From contig JBBKXQ010000044.1 in assembly GCA_037969565.1 (NCBI GenBank), forward strand, positions 1 through 33,418: a stretch of 33,418 nt of DNA, written 5' to 3'. The translations under genes were made by a program, and so were the position numbers. The notes under the pieces were generated by a model, which did not search any database, was not told the origin of the DNA, and was given only the letters and a program-made list of their open reading frames with translations. The DNA is from SZUA-35 sp037969565 (GTDB lineage: Bacteria; Actinomycetota; Acidimicrobiia; Acidimicrobiales; SZUA-35). This document shows, one piece after another, positions 7,383 to 14,096 of this stretch. Within the stretch, counting starts at the first letter, position 1. The number at the start of each line of letters is the position of its first letter.

Positions 7383-8303
7383 TCAGCTCGACGGGGCTGG
7401 TGGCCCGATCGTTGCATGACTGTCGCGCGACGCGGCGAACGGGTCGGCGTCGACCACCGCCGCGGCCGCAAACACCGCTTCTGCGGCACCGGACCTCGAC
7501 GACGTTTCGGTGACCGACAATCCGAAGAAGGGACCGCCGTCTGGTTCGTCGACCACCACGATCGTGACCACGCTGCCATTCACCGTTGTTGCGCCGACGA
7601 AGAGAACTCGGAGTGCAAGATCACACAGCTCGGCTGCGGCCTGGGCCACGGCGCGATCGGCCGTGTCGGCCACTGAGGCGGCATGCCGCTGCGATCCTGC
7701 GGCGGAGACGCGGACGTCGGCCAGGTAGCCGCTTTCCGCTTCCCGGCTCAGCACCCGCAGGGAACCTGTGTCGGGCAGCAATGCTTCTTCACCAAGTGCC
7801 ATCGCCACCGATCGAAGCAATCGGACGATCGTGTGGACTTCGTTCGGATCGAACTCGGTCGAGCGGGCGATGGCTGCAGCAACGACGGACTGACCAGCGG
7901 CCGGCTGGCCGGTGGACTGACGGGTCAGGAGCACGTGCGTGTCTCCCACCACCACCTGCGTGTGTCCGTCCGGAGCCGACAGAGCGCTCCACAACCGACC
8001 GGCAATTTCGAATCCGAGCGGTTCTTGGATGGTCCACGCAACGGGAATTCGTGAAGACACGGCCGCCATCGAATCGTCGAACTCTCGCCTGACGAGCATC
8101 ACGCCGATTGCACCAAAGCGTTGAGAAAGTGATTCCAGAGCCAGTTCGGAGACCAGTCGACGAACCTCGGGAGCCCGGCGAGCGATCGAGCCGCCGAGCA
8201 ACATCGACACCTCGGGCGCGTGGGAATCCGACATCGCTTGACCCAGAATCCGGCCGAGTCCTCGACCGAGGCCAGATGGCATCGACGATGCACCTTGGTT
8301 CAA
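7383..8303 (-). CDS. Hypothetical protein with G-L-G-R-G-L-G N-terminus
   Basis: The protein has 306 residues. The TTG at 8303 is supported by a strong GAGGAGC 6 nt upstream. The first residues (M-P-S-G-L-G-R-G-L-G-R-I-L) resemble the conserved start of ParB proteins, but no ParB nuclease or HTH domain follows. The remainder alternates helices and hydrophobic strands (I-G-V-M-L-V, T-Q-V-V-V-G, T-I-V-V-V) in two halves, suggesting a pair of GAF- or roadblock-like sensor domains; this is a fold impression only. It lacks membrane segments. It lies 38 bp before the class A PBP and after a protease gene on the same strand, so a role in envelope growth or its control is possible. I do not recognise the family. 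Confidence 0.75.
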   Translation of the reverse strand: MNQGASSMPSGLGRGLGRILGQAMSDSHAPEVSMLLGGSIARRAPEVRRLVSELALESLSQRFGAIGVMLVRREFDDSMAAVSSRIPVAWTIQEPLGFEIAGRLWSALSAPDGHTQVVVGDTHVLLTRQSTGQPAAGQSVVAAAIARSTEFDPNEVHTIVRLLRSVAMALGEEALLPDTGSLRVLSREAESGYLADVRVSAAGSQRHAASVADTADRAVAQAAAELCDLALRVLFVGATTVNGSVVTIVVVDEPDGGPFFGLSVTETSSRSGAAEAVFAAAAVVDADPFAASRDSHATIGPPAPSS

Positions 8304-8366
8304 GAAGTGCTCCTCTGTCAGTCGATCACGGTTGCCGGGCGATGCAACGAAGACTCGAATATGACA

Positions 8367-9122
8367 CTAGTCAACCGCGCCGTCGCTGATGCATACCATC
8401 GGTTGAGATGACGTGGTCATGAGTAACTCCGATTTGCGGAGATTGTTCTGCAACTCGACGTCCACCAGGTCACTCGGGATGGCGATGGTCAGCCCGGTCG
8501 CATGGTCAAAACCCTGCAACACTCCGACGACGGTGCCGCGAGCATCGAGCACCGGGCCTCCGGAGAAGCCACCCACGGTGACAGCGTCGATCATCAAGAC
8601 CTCATCCGATTGCCCATACGCCCCTCCATCGAACCGTCCGATGACCAAACCTTCGAGCACCTCGACTCCAGCTCCGTCGCCGTGACCAGCCAGCATCACC
8701 ACGTCACCGACCGCAGCCTGCGTGTCGGCCCAGCGAAGTGAAATCGAAGCCGGTGCCTCGAGGGTGGCGATGTCCATGGACGCGGAGGCTGCGATCACCG
8801 TTGCAAACATCGGAGCGACGGGTTGATCGACCTTCGCCCGCGCCGCGCCTTCGACGACGTGCCGGTTCGTGACGACGACGCCATCGACGACGAAGCCACT
8901 CCCCCGCGTCAATCCGGCGCACGACTTGGCCGCAACCCGAAGCGTCGACTGAGCCGCCAATGCCCGAAGCTCCACGTCGGGCAGTTCAGGGCCCGATCGT
9001 TGTGCTCGGCCGTCTGCATTCTGGTCCGAGGCTGCCAACGATCCGAGGGCGTTGATCGTCACGAGTGCGCAGACGCACACGAAAATCGTTCGGATTGCCC
9101 ACGTCCCGCAGTTCTGCCACAT
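8367..9122 (-). CDS. Trypsin-like serine protease, membrane-anchored or secreted
   Basis: The protein has 251 residues. Residues 9-30 are a hydrophobic export signal or anchor. The chymotrypsin-fold protease domain carries H88 (T-N-R-H-V), D117 (S-M-D-I-A-T-L) and S187 (G-G-F-S-G-G-P-V), the full triad in canonical order. The oxyanion context G-x-S-G-G-P and the A-I-P-S motif near the end are those of the DegP/MarP-like S1C group. No PDZ domain follows, so it is a short protease; MarP-like proteins have extra membrane helices that are absent here. A role in envelope protein quality control or cleavage of a wall protein is likely given the neighbouring PBP. The Shine-Dalgarno at 9122 is weak, and a start a few codons in is possible. 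Confidence 0.9.
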   Translation of the reverse strand: MWQNCGTWAIRTIFVCVCALVTINALGSLAASDQNADGRAQRSGPELPDVELRALAAQSTLRVAAKSCAGLTRGSGFVVDGVVVTNRHVVEGAARAKVDQPVAPMFATVIAASASMDIATLEAPASISLRWADTQAAVGDVVMLAGHGDGAGVEVLEGLVIGRFDGGAYGQSDEVLMIDAVTVGGFSGGPVLDARGTVVGVLQGFDHATGLTIAIPSDLVDVELQNNLRKSELLMTTSSQPMVCISDGAVD

Positions 9123-9212
9123 CGCCAGGCGAAACTACGGGAGTTTCACACGGGACGAAATCCACAATCCCACCCACGCGATCTGGGTCGTTTCGGGGTG
9201 GGGTGACTCGTG

Positions 9213-9629
9213 TCAGTGACCGTTGTTCCACGCAGATTGGAGGCGGGCATCGTCACGAAGTCGAGCGATTGCCTCGTAGACGGCCTTTTGGAGCTCGGGA
9301 GAGATCTCGTGGAACGTGACTCCGTAGAGAGATTCGCCTTCGATCTCACACTTCCGGATGTTCCGAACCTCGACGATGCCGTCCTCATTGCCGATGTTGA
9401 TCGGGATCCGCATCCCGACGAACATCGCATCGTTGGCGGGAGCCCGCACGAGGGCGCCGACAACCGACAAGTCGATGAATTCGGCCACGACCGATTTCCG
9501 CCGGTTGGGCAGCAAACCAGTGCGAGGAGGCGTCCAGTTCAAGGTCGCCCCATTGACCCGGTATCGCATGGAAATGCGGGGCATCTCCAACGGTCGCCGA
9601 GCATCTCCTTGTCGGACCATTTCCTTCAT
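9213..9629 (-). CDS. PilZ domain protein (probable cyclic-di-GMP receptor)
   Basis: The protein has 138 residues. The c-di-GMP binding signature is visible: R18-I-S-M-R22 (RxxxR) and D53-L-S-V-V-G58 ([D/N]xSxxG), about 30 residues apart, followed by the beta-strands V-G-M-R-I-P-I-N-I and V-E-V-R-N-I of the PilZ barrel and a C-terminal helix (Q-K-A-V-Y-E-A-I-A-R-L). PilZ proteins change conformation on binding the second messenger and control motility or envelope processes through partners. It is a stand-alone PilZ, transcribed divergently from the LiaF-like gene. The GGDEF cyclase at 30305 is a possible ligand source in the same window. Confidence 0.85.
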   Translation of the reverse strand: MKEMVRQGDARRPLEMPRISMRYRVNGATLNWTPPRTGLLPNRRKSVVAEFIDLSVVGALVRAPANDAMFVGMRIPINIGNEDGIVEVRNIRKCEIEGESLYGVTFHEISPELQKAVYEAIARLRDDARLQSAWNNGH

Positions 9630-9722
9630 GCGTCTTCATCGGTTGAAAAGGGCGCTGGGTTGAGCGGAAGAGGCGGATTTCGGATTCGACTCGGAGGTCA
9701 AACTCAACTCATACGGTGAGCG

Positions 9723-10535
9723 GTGCCACCGAAGCTGGTTCCCGAGGAAGGACAGCCCGGGGTACACATGGCGAAACACACAGCAAAAGTGATTGCGGTG
9801 TTCGGTCGGACGCGGCGCGCCGGTCGTTGGACCATCTGCGACCACAGCATCGTTGTGTCCTTCTTCGGCCGATGCCATCTCGACCTCACCAAGGCAATCA
9901 CCGAGGATGGCACCGAAGACGTGTCGATGACCGTCGTCGCCATCTTCGGCTCAGTGACAATTGTCGTCCCCGCCGGCTCCGACGTGAAGCCGTCAGGAAT
10001 GGCGATTCTTGCGTCGGCCGGAATTGATCTGCCTACCACCAGCGAAGTATCCGAACTCGTTCCGCTCGAACTGGAGTGGACGGCGGTACTCGGTCGAGTG
10101 CGGGTGGTCGAGAAGCTCGCCCAACAGCCACAGCCCCAGGCGGACGAAGCCGCACCCACGGTCGATCTAGCGAACGAGATTCCCGACACGGACGAGACGA
10201 CCGCCGGTCGCGACGTCACCCAAACCGACAACTTGCAGTCGGCAAACGACGACGTCGTCTCGTTCCCACAGCAACAGTCGGATCCAACGCCGTCGTGGGC
10301 TCGTTTCGAGATCTCACCCGAAGAATTGGCTGCCGCCGCGCACGGCGTCGCCAACGCCCGACGAAGCACTGACACAGACGACCCGGCGGTGGCCGAACCA
10401 CCTGCTGCGGCCGGCTTCGATTCGGCGAGTTCGCCCAGCGAAACCGAGTCGGACATCGAGGACCCCACGATGGATGAAACCGACTCGAACGAGGAACAAG
10501 CAGTCGAGCCTCGGTCGGAGCCTGCTTCCGCCTGA
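9723..10535 (+). CDS. LiaF-like domain protein
   Basis: The protein has 270 residues. About residues 20-110 hold the LiaF-like C-terminal beta-helix (DUF2154-type): the repeating pattern V-I-A-V-F-G-R-T-R-R-x-G-R-W, then I-V-V-S-F-F-G-R-C-H-L-D-L, then V-V-A-I-F-G-S-V-T-I-V-V-P. In LiaF this domain senses cell-wall antibiotic stress. The usual membrane helices and a DUF1707 domain are missing; the rest (115-270) is an acidic, low-complexity Ala/Asp/Glu-rich tail. Start options are the GTG at 9723 or the ATG at 9768, which would remove 15 residues of weak character; neither has a convincing Shine-Dalgarno. The protein is cytoplasmic by sequence. Confidence 0.8.
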   Translation: MPPKLVPEEGQPGVHMAKHTAKVIAVFGRTRRAGRWTICDHSIVVSFFGRCHLDLTKAITEDGTEDVSMTVVAIFGSVTIVVPAGSDVKPSGMAILASAGIDLPTTSEVSELVPLELEWTAVLGRVRVVEKLAQQPQPQADEAAPTVDLANEIPDTDETTAGRDVTQTDNLQSANDDVVSFPQQQSDPTPSWARFEISPEELAAAAHGVANARRSTDTDDPAVAEPPAAAGFDSASSPSETESDIEDPTMDETDSNEEQAVEPRSEPASA

Positions 10536-10615
10536 GTTTCGCCCGGCCTATGGTCGTTCAGTTGTCTCGAACGACCTCGGATGAGCTGCGTTCCCGAACT
10601 GACCTGGAGATCAAA

Positions 10616-11086
10616 GTGAAGTCGGAGCTTTCCCCGATCGTGGACCTCGACTTCGATCCTCCGCTCGAGCTTCGGACTGGACACGCCCTACTCCGGCCGC
10701 TGGGTCCGGAGCACAACGAGTCCGACCATGTTGCGTGGACGTCGAGCATCGCCCACATCAGAGCGACCCCGGGTTTCGGTCCGCCCCACGACTGGCCGGA
10801 TGAAGAAATCACACTGGCGAAGAACCTGGCCGATCTCGAGATGCACCGACGCCACTTCGACGAGCGAGTGGGATTCACCTACACCGTCCTCGACCAGCTG
10901 ATGCCTGACGAGGTTGTCGGCTGCGTGTACATGTACGCCGACCCCACGGGTTCGGCGGAGGTCGAAGTGCGGTCATGGGTGGTAGCGAGCCGACCCGAAC
11001 TCGACGTCGAAATCTGGTCGGCCGTGACCAACTGGCTCAGGCTGGAATGGCCGTTCACCACCTGGAGCTACGAACCCCGGACGTGA
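10616..11086 (+). CDS. GNAT-like acetyltransferase
   Basis: The chosen GTG at 10616 has a GGAG about 6 nt upstream; an in-frame ATG at 10550 would add 22 residues but has no Shine-Dalgarno. The 156-residue protein begins near D-L-D-F-D-P-P-L-E-L and shows the GNAT-like order: F-x-L-R-P-L-G-P-E-H-N, an all-helical segment, then V-V-G-C-V-Y-M-Y and the strand A-E-V-E-V-R-S-W-V before a final helix W-S-A-V-T-N-W-L. The acetyl-CoA loop (R/Q-x-x-G-x-G/A) is not obvious, so it may be a divergent or inactive member. It follows the LiaF-like gene on the same strand. Its substrate is unknown. Confidence 0.7.
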   Translation: MKSELSPIVDLDFDPPLELRTGHALLRPLGPEHNESDHVAWTSSIAHIRATPGFGPPHDWPDEEITLAKNLADLEMHRRHFDERVGFTYTVLDQLMPDEVVGCVYMYADPTGSAEVEVRSWVVASRPELDVEIWSAVTNWLRLEWPFTTWSYEPRT

Positions 11087-11220
11087 ACGACTTGGCAGTT
11101 CTCCACGGCCCGAACTGGCCTTCTGAATTTCTTCGAAGACAACCAATCCAGGCCGCGATCGGCAACGAATTGGCCGCAGGAAGGTCCCGGCCCCGGGACA
11201 CGAATGTGGAGGTTCCCGCC

Positions 11221-11493
11221 ATGCCCTTTTTTTCAAGACGTTCAATTCTCGGTGGAGGTGCCGCTCTCGTCGGCGCCAGTGCCGTCACCGGCTTCAGCCG
11301 GAGTAGTTCTGATGGTTCGCCGTCGGAATTGAGTGCAACCGAACTGGAAGCCCTCGACATCCCCGTCATGCTTTCCATCTCCAACGCCCAAACTGGCGAA
11401 CTCGAGTTGCTCGTCGGCGAACAGGCCATCACCTTCACCGATCGTGGGCTCGTCGCCAAGATCGCACGAGCCAGCAGGAACGAGGTCGTTTGA
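11221..11493 (+). CDS. Small Tat-exported protein of the DUF4331 cassette
   Basis: The protein has 90 residues with GGAGG about 8 nt before the ATG. Residues 5-30 form a twin-arginine signal (S-R-R-S-I-L-G-G-G-A-A-L then A-S-A-V-T-G-F), so it is exported folded, possibly with a cofactor or partner. The mature part is short and beta-rich: I-P-V-M-L-S-I-S-N-A-Q-T-G-E-L-E-L-L-V-G-E. This pattern (a P-V/L-strand, then G-E-L/V-x-L-x-V-G-E) recurs in small proteins encoded just before DUF4331 genes in other actinobacteria, to my memory. The TGA overlaps the ATG of the DUF4331 gene (TGATG). No known enzyme function. Confidence 0.8.
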   Translation: MPFFSRRSILGGGAALVGASAVTGFSRSSSDGSPSELSATELEALDIPVMLSISNAQTGELELLVGEQAITFTDRGLVAKIARASRNEVV

Positions 11494-12866
11494 TGTCCTC
11501 CCACCGCGAAGCTCCGTCCATTTCCAAAGACCCGGTCGCCGACAACACCGACGTCTATGCCTTCCGAACCCCCGGCGACACCGTCACTCTCATCGCCAAT
11601 TACCTTCCGTCCCAGGCCCCGAACGGCGGTCCGAACTTCTACGAGTTCGACGACGAGGTGCTGTACGAGATCAGCGTCGACAACGATTCCGATGCCCGAT
11701 CCAACGTGGTGTTCCAGTTCCGATTCAAAACCGTCAACACCAACCCCAACACATTCCTCTACAACACCGGGCCCATCGATTCACTGGACAGCCCGAACTG
11801 GAACCGCCGGCAGACCTACTCGGTCACGAAGGTCACCAAGAGTCTCGGCAACTCCCGAAAGTCGACCACACTCGGCTCGAACATCCCCTGTCCACCGGCG
11901 AACATCGGACCCCGATCGACTCCCGACTACGCATCACTGGCGCAGAGTGCCGTGCGAGACCTCGGCTCGATGAAGGTCTTCGCCGGCCAGCGAGCCGATT
12001 CGTTCTACGTCGATCTCGGATCGGTCTTCGACCTCGGAACACTCCGTCCGTTCCAGGACGCCCACCTCATCAAGGTTCCCGGTGTGGACAACGACGGAGT
12101 CGATGCGCTCGCTCAGTCGAACGTGCACTCGATCGTCCTTCAGGTTCCGATCTCCGAACTCACCACAGACGGCTCGGTTCCGACCGACGTGTTGGATGCC
12201 AAGTCGACCATCGGCGTGTACGCGTCGGCCTCCCGGCAACGTGGTCTACGGATCAAGGACGGCCATCGTTCCACGGCTGGCCCCTGGGAGCAGGTGTCTC
12301 GCCTCGGCAACCCCCTGTTCAACGAGGTCCTGGTTCCGCTGGCCCGCAAGGACGAGTGGAACGCGTCCGATCCGGGCGACGACAGCAGCTTCGCCAAATA
12401 CGTGGCCCGGCCCGAACTCGCGGGCTTACTGCCCGTTCTGTATCCCGGTGTGTTCCCCAACCTCGCCGGTTTGGACGCTGATCGCGCCGACCTGCAGGCC
12501 ATCCTGCTGACGGGTATTCCCGAGGGCGTCGTTCCTGGCTTCCAGAACTTCACCGGTCCGACTCAGGCCGACCTCCTTCGGCTCAACGTGGCGGTTCCCA
12601 TCGCTTCGGGAACGCCCAACCGTCTCGGACTCGTTGGCGGCGACGCCGCTGGCTTCCCCAACGGTCGCCGACTCGAAGATGACGTCACGACGATCGAGTT
12701 GCGGGCAATCGCCGGTCTCACCTATCCGCTCGTCGCTCCCAGCTACGAGCCCGACGGAGCCGCGGCCGCCATCGAAGACGGCACCTACAACAACCCGGGA
12801 CGCACGTTCCTCGACGAGTTCCCCTACATCGGCACTCCGTACAGCGGGTACAGCGTCGGCACATGA
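11493..12866 (+). CDS. DUF4331 domain protein
   Basis: The protein has 457 residues. ATG 11493 is preferred to the TTG three bases upstream because it gives the TGATG junction with the previous gene. The N-terminus M-S-S-H-R-E-A-P-S-I-S-K-D-P and A-D-N-T-D-V-Y-A-F, and the segment N-F-Y-E-F-D-D-E-V-L-Y-E-I, are the hallmark of DUF4331 proteins, beta-sandwich proteins of unknown function. The family often carries a Sec signal; this one begins directly at the domain, so its location is uncertain, and the Tat-signal protein before it may be a partner for export. Domain residues span nearly the whole length. The ATGA overlap with the next gene completes a three-gene cassette. Confidence 0.93.
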   Translation: MSSHREAPSISKDPVADNTDVYAFRTPGDTVTLIANYLPSQAPNGGPNFYEFDDEVLYEISVDNDSDARSNVVFQFRFKTVNTNPNTFLYNTGPIDSLDSPNWNRRQTYSVTKVTKSLGNSRKSTTLGSNIPCPPANIGPRSTPDYASLAQSAVRDLGSMKVFAGQRADSFYVDLGSVFDLGTLRPFQDAHLIKVPGVDNDGVDALAQSNVHSIVLQVPISELTTDGSVPTDVLDAKSTIGVYASASRQRGLRIKDGHRSTAGPWEQVSRLGNPLFNEVLVPLARKDEWNASDPGDDSSFAKYVARPELAGLLPVLYPGVFPNLAGLDADRADLQAILLTGIPEGVVPGFQNFTGPTQADLLRLNVAVPIASGTPNRLGLVGGDAAGFPNGRRLEDDVTTIELRAIAGLTYPLVAPSYEPDGAAAAIEDGTYNNPGRTFLDEFPYIGTPYSGYSVGT

Positions 12867-13222
12867 GCCATTCGCACCAATCGCACGAACCAGACTGGCG
12901 GGAATCGCAACCAGCGCCTGGCATGGCATCCATGCTCGACATCGGTGGAGATGTCGGGGCCGTGTCGGTGCGCTTGGCTGACGACACCTCGACGGGCGAG
13001 ATCATGGCCTGCGAACGGGGCAAACCGTCCCAGCATTTTCACACCGGTGTTCATCTCCGGGCGGTTGGCGACCGCGAGGAATGGGTCGCCGTCTTTCCTG
13101 CGGTGCAGGCCGGTGAGTACTCACTCCTGACCGACGATGGCAACGAACACACGCCATTTGCGGTGGTGGGTGGCGAGGTCACCTTTCTCGCACTGACGAA
13201 CTCAGCGAGCGTGGCCTCGTAG
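12863..13222 (+). CDS. Small beta-rich protein, 'phospholipase'-annotated family
   Basis: The protein has 119 residues and starts within the previous stop codon (ATGA). The pattern M-L-D-I-G-G-D-V-G-A-V-S-V, then H-F-H-T-G-V-H-L-R and V-A-V-F-P-A-V-Q-A-G-E-Y-S-L is one I recall from short actinobacterial proteins often labelled phospholipase, with no enzyme motif to justify that label. No signal peptide is visible. It has a His-rich start (M-S-H-S-H-Q-S-H) and a later H-F-H pair, which could bind metal. As the last gene of the DUF4331 cassette it is likely translationally coupled; a strong hairpin follows 20 bp downstream. Confidence 0.75.
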   Translation: MSHSHQSHEPDWRESQPAPGMASMLDIGGDVGAVSVRLADDTSTGEIMACERGKPSQHFHTGVHLRAVGDREEWVAVFPAVQAGEYSLLTDDGNEHTPFAVVGGEVTFLALTNSASVAS

Positions 13223-13242
13223 CCACGGGACTTACCAGCCCT

Positions 13243-13274
13243 GGACGGATCGGCGGCCCGCTGCTGATCCGTCC
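13243..13274. terminator. Bidirectional terminator hairpin
   Basis: GGACGGATC pairs with GATCCGTCC (9 bp) and the stem continues inward through five further pairs including two G-U, leaving the CCCG loop 13257-13260. It separates the DUF4331 cassette (ends 13222) from the convergent small minus-strand gene (ends 13297), and so can end both transcripts. Confidence 0.75.
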
Positions 13275-13296
13275 GGAGGTGGGACTCGGGTGTGGC

Positions 13297-13437
13297 TTAC
13301 TTCACTGGCTCCCAGGCCTTGTGGGTTTCACACCACTGTTCTGTGTGGTGGTGGTCGCCGTGTTTGCGCTGACGTTGTTCTCCGTCGACCGGCTTGCTGG
13401 GTTTGGTCACTCGGCTCTTGTTGGTCGGGCGGGTCAT
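13297..13437 (-). CDS. 46-residue basic His-rich small protein
   Basis: The ATG at 13437 has GGAG about 9 nt upstream. The 46 residues are highly basic at the N-terminus (M-T-R-P-T-N-K-S-R-V-T-K-P-S-K-P) and then carry a histidine run G-D-H-H-H-T-E-Q-W-C-E-T-H, with one Cys between Trp and a further His. The composition suggests possible metal binding or interaction with nucleic acid or acidic partners, but the family is not recognised. It is flanked by a bidirectional terminator and a separate hairpin, so it is an independent unit. Support is a proper Shine-Dalgarno, clean ends and an ordered protein composition; the length makes the call less secure. Confidence 0.6.
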   Translation of the reverse strand: MTRPTNKSRVTKPSKPVDGEQRQRKHGDHHHTEQWCETHKAWEPVK

Positions 13438-13511
13438 GGCTCATCTCCGTTCGGACCATCAAAGGAGTTGAGGTCTTCGGCGTCGGTCTAGCACTGATCA
13501 GAACCCAGGGC

Positions 13512-13528
13512 CATGGCTGTAGGCCATG
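13512..13528. terminator. Weak hairpin downstream of the USP-like gene
   Basis: CATGGC and GCCATG form a 6-bp stem around a TGTAG loop, 11 bp beyond the minus-strand stop at 13539. No T-run follows. A terminator role is plausible from its position only. Confidence 0.35.
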
Positions 13529-13538
13529 ACGGGCGTCG

Positions 13539-13955
13539 CTAGGCGGCAGGTGTGACCAGCACGGGGATGCGGGAGTCGGATACGAGCTTGCGGAGACGGC
13601 GTTGGGCGATGAGGTGCTGGGGGATGACGATCGACGTGGCTCGTTCCTTGTCGGCTACGTCCAGAAGGTCATGGACCGTGCTCGTCGAGCCCGCCACGAT
13701 CGTCTGCGTGTCAGTGCCACCAACGCGTGAGTTGTAGAGACTGACGAGTCGGTTCACCGCGATTGCTTCGCCTTCATGAGCACCGAGGTTTTCGGCCTCG
13801 GCGAATTGACGGAAGTCGCTGACCGTCTTCTTGTCGAGCAGCACCAGCACGGTGGCCTTGCCACCATGGGCGACCAGGTCGGTTGCCGTTGCCAGGGAGA
13901 TCTCACCGGCATCATTCGGTTCGACGACAGCAAGGATGTGTTCACGGAGAATCAT
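13539..13955 (-). CDS. Universal-stress-protein-like small protein
   Basis: The protein has 138 residues. The ATG at 13955 is preceded by AAGGT at acceptable spacing. The order of strands and helices (I-L-A-V-V-E-P ... A-T-V-L-V-L-L-D-K ... T-Q-T-I-V-A-G-S ... A-T-S-I-V-I-P ... R-I-P-V-L-V-T-P-A-A) is the alternating alpha/beta Rossmann-like layout of USP domains, and the ending I-P-V-L-V-T is USP-like. The canonical ATP-binding G-x2-G-x9-G-S/T is not clear, so it may be a non-ATP-binding member. The gene is a single unit in a 140-bp gap behind the BTAD regulator. Stress adaptation is the likely role. Confidence 0.65.
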   Translation of the reverse strand: MILREHILAVVEPNDAGEISLATATDLVAHGGKATVLVLLDKKTVSDFRQFAEAENLGAHEGEAIAVNRLVSLYNSRVGGTDTQTIVAGSTSTVHDLLDVADKERATSIVIPQHLIAQRRLRKLVSDSRIPVLVTPAA

Positions 13956-14096
13956 GAGGACTTACCTTCGGAGTTTCATTTGGGGGGAGGCGTCGGGGCC
14001 ACGAGTGGTACCGAGAATCGAGCGGCTGAATCCAGACCGAAAGAATCTTGCCCCTTTACCATACGACTTCGTCCCGTTTAGTAACGATGACAGCGG

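Noticed and set aside
10975..11220. Upstream extension of the Tat-signal protein
   Set aside because: The frame overlaps the GNAT gene; the twin-arginine signal starts at the ATG 11221, which has GGAGG.
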